Notes under the pieces: model-generated
What the model saw: only the letters and a program-made list of their open reading frames with translations
The model's database searches: none
What the model was told of the DNA's origin: nothing
In this document: in pieces, positions 58,243 through 64,000 of the stretch
Numbering within the stretch: the stretch's first letter is position 1
Layout: every line of letters begins with the position of its first letter
Made by a program: the position numbers and the translations under genes
Assembly: GCA_039707465.1 (NCBI GenBank)
Contig: CM077643.1
Span: 332,712,419 to 332,776,418, forward strand
Source of the DNA: Rhabdophis nuchalis
Taxonomy: Eukaryota; Chordata; Lepidosauria; Squamata; Natricidae
DNA: 64,000 bases
Reading direction: 5' to 3'

Positions 58243-58583
58243 CTGTTGATAAATTAAAGGGTTGTCTCTCTGCGCCCTCAAGATCCTTTCCCTTGTTGAC
58301 CTTCTAACAAACTTAATATGTATCTCTCTAGGAACTTCATTTATCCTGGCATATGCTGAGTTTATTCTATATATCAAGTCGATGTCCCCCCTTATTTCCT
58401 CCTTAGGTTTGTGTAGATAATCTGCTAAAATTGTGCACATTAAATCTTCCCCACTCTACTCAGGAAAATTCTGAAATCTTAAAAAATATGACATCCTTTC
58501 AAAATCCATCCTAGACATATGACCAGTTAAATCTCCAATTTCATTATTAATACTTTTAAGCTCCCCCTTTGCCCCATCCAACC
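58243..58583 (-). pseudogene. Outer HAL1-like element, 5' part (minus strand)
   Basis: The minus-strand ORF1 segment reads from near the end of the coiled coil (58583) through TILADYLHKPKEEIRGDIDLIYRINSAYARINEVPRE and ends at LIYQQKEVAI, exactly where 51658 continues with the next residues. It has an in-frame stop just upstream of the TILADYL block. The element is 5'-truncated at 58583 beside the 18-bp target duplication; its total length without the insertion is about 916 bp. Confidence 0.9.
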
Positions 58584-58601
58584 AATTGTTTGCCCTTTCT
58601 T
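58584..58601. repeat. Target site duplication, right copy (outer HAL1-like)
   Basis: Identical to 51066-51083 over 18 bp. Confidence 0.95.
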
Positions 58602-58905
58602 GATGCTTTGGTAGTAGGCAGAGGAAATGGTCTTGGGGATAGGAAGAAAAGCTGCTACAAAGACAATGGTCAAATAAAAGGAACCTGAGTCTGGGGAATA
58701 ATTCTAACCTGAGAAAATGTCTCAGACAAGACCTTGTTCCCAGGAAAATAGAGGAAGGGATATGGTGTCTATACCAAGACTTGCAAGATTGATGTTAGTT
58801 CTTTCTCCTTCCCTGCAAGACTAATCAAGGCCCACTATAACTTCAGAGATATGTTTATGAGTACTTATATTTAATAATCCTTAGGGGCCTTGACCCAGAC
58901 TATAT
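58602..58905. other. Intergenic, no gene recognised
   Basis: Nothing recognised. Confidence 0.5.
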
Positions 58906-59401
58906 CAGGGGTGGGTTACTGCCAGTTTTAACCTTTTCTATAGAAGAGGTTCCACAAATCTACAGTGCCATTTAGAACCGGTTCCAGCTCCCTCCCCCAG
59001 CCCATCTGCACATCATCGAGAGGAGAAATTCTGGAAGTTGAAGTCCACAAGTCTTAAAGCTGTCAAGTTTGAATGCCCCTGGGGGTTTTTTCTAAAGGGT
59101 TAGGGGTACAAGGGTCTTGTAACTTGACAGCTTTAAGACTTGCATGCTTCAAATGCCAGAGTTTCTGAGCCAAGCAAGAGCATTGTTAAGTGAGTTTTAC
59201 CACATTTTACAAGTTGGCCATGCCCACCCAGTCACATGACTGCCAAGCTACTCTCACTCTATCACATGGCTGGCAAGCCACTCCCACCTGGTCACATGGC
59301 TGGCAAGCCACTCCCACCCGGTCACATGGCTGGCAAGCCACTCCCACAAAGCAGGCCACACCTACAGAAGAGGTTCTAAAAAAATTTGAAACCCACCACT
59401 G
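58906..59401 (+). mobile_element. hAT-like MITE family M2, complete, with minisatellite
   Basis: Starts CAGGGGTGGGTTACTGCCAG and ends TTTGAAACCCACCACTG. The left half matches 19304-19596; the right half matches family M1 at 20230-20385, so it is a mosaic. A 30-bp tandem unit (CACATGGCTGGCAAGCCACT plus ten more bases) is repeated about four times at 59230-59350. The flanks gactatat and gtttaaac do not match, so the original duplication is not preserved. Confidence 0.7.
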
Positions 59402-60680
59402 GTTTAAACTCTTCCTCTCTCAGGCTGAAACTTTATCTAGATAGAGACAAAGGAAGAGAGGTTCAGGCTCATAATGGGAGGATCATCATGAAGCAACCTT
59501 GTTCCTTCCCTTCCCAGAATTTAGTTTTAAAAGCTTTTTTAAAAGCTTCAAATGCCTAGACTGAACATGATAAGAACAAACTGGCACCTGTTGGTAAGTG
59601 TGACACTATTTAAACAATGGACATCCCAAAGACGGCTCAAGCCTGTGGCAGGGGTCATGCTGGGTAAATTGGGCAACATTTTACCCTTATTTTTTGACTA
59701 ATGTTTTAGATGTATTTTTGCAACAGACTTTCTTATTTTGCTTGTTTGACTGTCTAACCAATGATTTAGAGGTCAGCTAAGAGAGCCATGCAAGCGTGTA
59801 CAAAAAGCTAGAGGGAAAGTCAATTTGTTTTCGTATAAAATGCATTAAAATGATGATTTTAAATTTTATTATTACAGTTATCCATAGTCTATCCAGCCTT
59901 AATTGCTGTTACCAATGCATCTAGTATAAAAAATACTAAGCCAGTTCTTACATAAGTTTTAGCCTGTAATTACAAAATACCATATTCTAATAACAAGCTC
60001 TATGCTCTTAAAATACAGATTTTCTTGTTTTAACTTGGAAAATTTGGTCACTATTTCTTTTAGATCCAGTTTTTCAACTACTTCATGCTCGACTGACACT
60101 TTGACAAATCCAAGAGGACTCTCCCTGCACCATTGTTGAACTGAGATAAATTTTATCACTTTAACTTCAAGAAGCTATGTTCTCTACTACCTGTAGATAC
60201 TGGCAAAGTTTTTTTTAAAAGGTTAGGATTATACTCCATGATTTATGGTAATTTTTTTGCAGTAAGTAAAGCATTTTAAGTTAATAATTCCCCAGACATG
60301 TTTTTTTCAAGCCGTTCTTTTTTATGTGTTAATCAATTAAATAAACAAACCAGCAAATGAAAAGAAGGAAGGAAGAAAAAAAATGAATGCAAAAATGTAA
60401 TATTAGTAAGTGCACAAAGGAATTACTTACATAATGCTTAGTATGAGGACAAAGTAACCAGAAATGTTGAGAAATAAAATTCATATCTCCCCTATATATA
60501 TAACAGGCAGAAAAATGAAGACATCATCACTATTTTTCTTTACATTTATATGTCATTTTGATTTCTTTACAGTTGTTGTTTCTCAAAATGTAGCCACCAA
60601 CTTAATTTGTTTCCTAAGCTACTAGCAGTATTGGAAAAGACTTCCAGCTAATGTCTATGCAAATTCTCAGTTATTCACAT
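59402..60680. other. AT-rich intergenic, no gene recognised
   Basis: Nothing recognised. Confidence 0.5.
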
Positions 60681-60960
60681 CGTGGTTATCCCAAAGATGC
60701 TTTTTTCAAGTGGCAACTCGGCTTTCTTGTTTTTCTTTGAAGATGTTTCACTTCTCATCCAAGAAGCTTCTTCAGCTCTGACCGAATGGTGGGGAATGGA
60801 AGGATTTATATTCCTTGCAGACAGCTGGTCATTAGCAACATGGTACATGCAGTACAATGCAGTGATATCTATTGGGACCCCGAAAACACAACTCCTCTGT
60901 TCTGATGCCTGCCCCTTAAAGGTCACAATGATGGCATTCTGGACTGCCTCAAAGATCTGG
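60681..60960 (-). mobile_element. Penelope-type terminal sequence with hammerhead-like motif
   Basis: On the minus strand 60737-60782 reads CAGAGCTGAAGAAGCTTCTT, GGATGAGAAGTGAAACATC. GCTTCT and AGAAGT can pair as stem II and GAAAC follows. The box is CTGAAGA instead of CTGATGA. The left flank continues as repeat (GGGATAACCACGATGTGAAT on the minus strand). The 160-codon plus-strand frame across it has no domain. Confidence 0.5.
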
Positions 60961-61084
60961 GCTAGGATGCCTGATCTCCTTATTGGGTCTCTAGCATATG
61001 CTTTATTGGGCTGGATTTGCTATCGTTTTTCATGTTTCTGTTCTGCTTTTATACTTGGTTTTTATACTGTGAGCCACCCAGAGT

Positions 61085-61408
61085 TTCATTTCATTTCATT
61101 TATTCGATTTCTATACCTCCCTATCTCCCAAGATGGGACTCAGGGCGGTGCACAGGAACTATAAAACATAAAATATAAAATACAAATAAATACAAACAGT
61201 CACAATGGTTAAAATGAGAATTAAATAAAATTTGGCCCGTGCTAAGAACATTAATTAAAACCCAACTAAAATAATAAAATAGCTATACCAGCTATGCCAG
61301 GCCAGCCATATGAAAGAAGTATGTTTTTAATAACCGATGGAAGAGGCGAAGGTCTGAGATTGTACGGAGGTCTGGGGGCAGGTCGTTCCAGAGGGCGGGG
61401 CCTGCTGA
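61085..61408 (-). pseudogene. L2-type LINE, 3' UTR and short coding tail
   Basis: Plus-strand TTTCATTTCATTTATTCG tail, then GGGACTCAGGGCGGTGCACA and, further right, GAGGTCTGGGGGCAGGTCGT and CCAGAGGGCGGGGCC. This is the reversed L2 3' UTR plus the codons for the GPALWNDLPP region, cut off at about 61408. Confidence 0.85.
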
Positions 61409-62056
61409 TTTGTTGAGTTGATTTGGAATCAGGTGATGCCAAAGTTAAATAAATAAAAATTTAAAAAGTATCTTTTTAAAAAAAAGGAAGGGTAACAATT
61501 GTAATGTACACATTTAAAATAACTGAAGATAAATGTGAATCACAACCCAGCATATTGTTGTGCCAAGTAATATAAGATGACAGGGAAAAAGAACTAGTCA
61601 GTTCATGTCTTCCATACTTTTGTTTGTCCATCTTTATTCAGCTTTCTTTCTAATATACATCCTAACATCTTCCCATCACTTTTCATTTTAACAGGAAGAG
61701 GGTATGACTAACCTATTCTTTCTATCCTATAAAATGTGCACCAAGACAATTTTTTCTGATATTTTAATCATTTCAAAATGATAAAAACATGTTAACAAGC
61801 ATTTTAAAAATTGTTAGAATTTGTACATTCTTGATATGAGGATGACGTGAGAATTGGAAAAGGCCATAGAGATCACAGACTTTGTGCAATTCTATCAGAG
61901 ATTGAACATGTAAAATGGGTTGAGAGGAGAGAGGGGGTAACTACAGGCTTCTTGTAGAAAATTACTTGGATGTCTCCAATGGTTCATAAACCTGACTCTG
62001 CTATGTAATGTTCCCAAAGACAAAAAAATGTGTCTTCTTGGGGCCCACTGCATTCA
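61409..62056. other. Intergenic, no gene recognised
   Basis: Nothing recognised. Confidence 0.5.
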
Positions 62057-62285
62057 GAGCCCTGATGGTGCAGTAGTTAGAATGTAGTATTGCAGGCTAA
62101 TTCTGCTCACACTGCCAGGAGTTTCATTCCTTTGATCCTGACCAGTTCAAGGTTGACTCAGCCTTCCATCCTTCTGAAATTGGCAAAATGAGGACCCAGA
62201 AATATATTGAGAAATATGTTGAGAGTGTTGTAAAGCACTGTGAAATGGTATGTAAGAATAATTGCTATATTGTTATTGCTATTCA
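62057..62285 (+). mobile_element. Squamate tRNA-derived SINE (Sauria type)
   Basis: The head GAGCCCTGATGGTGCAGTAG, body CAGTTCAAGGTTGACTCAGC, AAATGAGGACCCAGAAATA and the end GTTGTAAAGCACTGTGAAAT match the copy at 12132-12356. It is diverged, with short deletions. Confidence 0.85.
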
Positions 62286-63194
62286 CCCAAAAAACTGAGA
62301 ATATAAATGCTATATGCTGAGAAAATATTAATGGGTAAATACTGGGGAGAACAAAATTAAATAATTCTATCCCATTTAATATTCTGAGTTGCTTTTGTGA
62401 TTAGTCTGTCCTGTGATTTTCTCTACCTTATGGTACCCTGAGCGCACAGCCTCCTAGGAATGGAAGAAGAGTAGAACGTATTTCTGGTAGCTCCAGTTAG
62501 GATAGAGATACCTCCTGGTTTAACTAGTGAGAAGGCAATGCTGAACACTTGTGAATACTTCTAAATAGTGTGAGTTAGAACTGAAAAATGCATTGAAGGG
62601 GCAATTGAACTTTGAGTCAATAAACCTGTGCAATTGCTTTTGAAATGCACTCTGTTGCCTTCTTGGTTAGTGTGCCCACTGGGGACACAGCTCTTAAATT
62701 GGTTAAAGACTAGTCAGTCCAAGACTCTGCAGCAAAGCAGAATGGAGGAAAACAATGTAAATCTCAGAGAGTAAAGTGGTTTAGTATTCAGCCTGGCATC
62801 ACTTTAAAAGCCAAGTAAAACAATACATACTATTTGTAGCATCAAGGCATTAAATTATGGATGCTGTTTAGCCACCTGCCTTCCAGTAATACACAATAAG
62901 GTGCTACCTTTATTGGTTCACTTTTCTGCCAGCGTAGGAGCTTCCCGCTTTTAAGGGTATCATGGCTACCTTAAATCAAAATAAATCTAATTAATAATAG
63001 AGTGCATTTCAGACTGCTGTAAGCACTGTATTAATAGAGAAGTACCCAAGAATATAATCATTTTTCTTGACAGTAAAAATGAACAAAGATTATTTTGAAA
63101 CATTACTAGTCCATTTGTTTGTTAATTATGAAGAATATCATTCTAGAAAATGGGTCAAATAATTATGATAAAGCTGTTAATAACTACTCTTTAA
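62286..63194. other. Intergenic, no gene recognised
   Basis: Nothing recognised. Confidence 0.5.
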
Positions 63195-63459
63195 AAGGCC
63201 AGATCCTGAAGATGAAACTCAAATACTTTGGCCACCTAATAAGAAAGAAGGACTCACTGGAGAAGAGCCTAATGCTGGGAAAGATTGAGGGCAAAAGAAG
63301 GGGACAACAGAGAATGGGGTGGCTTGAGAGAGTCACTGAAGCAATATGTGTGAGCTTAAATGGACTCCAGAGGATGGTAGAGGACAGGAGGGCCTGGAAG
63401 AATGTTGTCCATAAGGTCGTGATGGGTTGGACACAGCTTCACAACTAACAACAACAACA
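63195..63459 (+). pseudogene. BovB (RTE) LINE 3' end
   Basis: The plus-strand frame (within 63119-63448) encodes the C-terminus of the RTE-type polymerase: LKMKLKYFGHLIRKKDSLEK, then LMLGKIEGKRRGQQRMGWLE and RRAWKNVVHKVVMGWTQLHN. This block (YFGHL.R...LEK..MLGKIEG.R.RG) is characteristic of BovB elements in squamates and ruminants. The 3' tail is ACTAACAACAACAAC. The endonuclease and RT core are missing because of 5' truncation. The frame is open across the remaining part, so the copy is not very old. Confidence 0.9.
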
Positions 63460-63508
63460 TGTAGATTGGGGAGGGGAGAGGACCAAGACTATAGGAATAC
63501 AAATCTTA

Positions 63509-63720
63509 CTAAGAGTTCAATCTTAGGCATGTCAACCTGTTTAGGTTTATGACACTTCCTCCCAGGTGACTCCTCCCAGAAGTGCAATTGGTTCTTCTTG
63601 GAACTGCTGCAAGGGTTGTGTTGTAGACTGGAGATAGGTGGTGTCTTATCCCTCCCTCTTTGTTGAAAGATGGCTCCTCAGTGATAACATAAATGGCCTC
63701 TTTTACCAATTGCACTCTGA
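63509..63720 (-). pseudogene. GIY-YIG endonuclease tail, Penelope-like element
   Basis: The minus-strand frame reads QLVKEAIYVITEEPSFNKEG, then GIRHHLSPVYNTTLAAVPRR. The pattern (R/V)KEAIYV...PS.N..GG.RHHLSP.YN..L...PR is what I know from the C-terminal end of GIY-YIG endonuclease domains of vertebrate Penelope-like retroelements. Only about 45 recognisable residues remain; the YIG core and the reverse transcriptase are absent. A hammerhead-like motif lies about 210 bp away on the opposite strand. Identification rests on memory of the family pattern. Confidence 0.55.
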
Positions 63721-63929
63721 CTCAAGTGCAATTTGGCAAGATTAAACCCCCAAGTGGCCTTAAGAGCTCCCATGAGTACCCACAACCAGATGACTGCAAA
63801 GGAATACAATTGTTCCTCTCCTCCCACCCTGACTATCAGATCAGAACCTATCCTTCCATTCCTCCACCATCCAGTCTCAACTATCAGTATGTATCCTTCC
63901 ATTTCTCACCACTACTACCACCATCACAA

Positions 63930-63957
63930 CTGATGAAGTCTCTTGGAGGAGAAATGC
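63930..63957 (+). ncRNA. Hammerhead-ribozyme-like motif (candidate)
   Basis: The plus strand reads CTGATGAAGTCTC, TTG, GAGGAGAAATG. The CTGATGA box is intact, TCTC can pair with GAGG as a short stem II, and GAAA follows one base later. Stem III would be minimal, as in the hammerheads described from Penelope-like elements. Stem I partners cannot be fixed because the window ends at 64000. Confidence 0.4.
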
Positions 63958-64000
63958 AATGTTTTGTTCTTCTTCCTCCAGGGAAACAAAACAATCCATT

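Noticed and set aside
58898..59409. hAT target duplication for the 58906-59401 element
   Set aside because: The flanking 8-mers gactatat and gtttaaac do not match, so I do not claim a duplication there.

Overview
This window looks like vertebrate nuclear DNA from a squamate reptile, most likely a snake. The evidence is the repeat set: L2/CR1-clade LINEs with well-kept reading frames, CR1 3' ends, a BovB (RTE) 3' end, squamate tRNA-derived SINEs, many short hAT elements with 8-bp target duplications, Penelope-type remnants with hammerhead-like motifs, and long (TTCC)n tracts. I found no convincing exon of a host protein gene and no rRNA, host tRNA gene or CRISPR array. All substantial reading frames belong to transposable elements or are open by chance in microsatellites.

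Layout. 1-33.4 kb is AT-rich intergenic DNA with scattered L2 3' fragments (0.8-1.5, 6.5-7.1, 8.2-8.7, 17.4-17.8, 29.7-30.2, 31.9-32.8 kb), hAT MITEs (9.3, 11.0, 13.2, 13.8, 19.9, 21.5, 23.6, 30.9 kb), a 1.64-kb TA-flanked element filled with simple repeats (28.06-29.70 kb), and two copies of an unnamed >1.5-kb repeat (3.6-5.2 and 16.6-18.3 kb). 33.45-36.93 kb is a chimera: an L2 piece, a Gypsy-type LTR with primer-binding site and gag, an internally deleted pol, then a fusion inside integrase to the 3' part of another L2. 37-51 kb again holds MITEs, SINEs, CR1 ends and a very long pyrimidine tract.

51.07-58.60 kb is the most structured region, a nest of retrotransposons. An ORF1-only L1-like (HAL1-like) element on the minus strand, bounded by an 18-bp target duplication, was hit in its ORF1 by a second, plus-strand element of the same kind (17-bp duplication, poly-A). 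The 5' UTR of that second element then received two L2 copies in head-to-head orientation, together flanked by one 10-bp near-duplication. The plus-strand L2 is nearly full length, with endonuclease and reverse transcriptase in two frames. 58.6-64 kb holds a hAT element with a 30-bp minisatellite, Penelope-type sequence, an L2 end, a SINE, a BovB end and a GIY-YIG endonuclease tail.

The content is a record of element activity, not a set of cooperating genes. Autonomous L2, BovB, CR1 and Penelope-like elements supply the enzymes, while HAL1-like copies, SINEs and MITEs depend on machinery supplied in trans.
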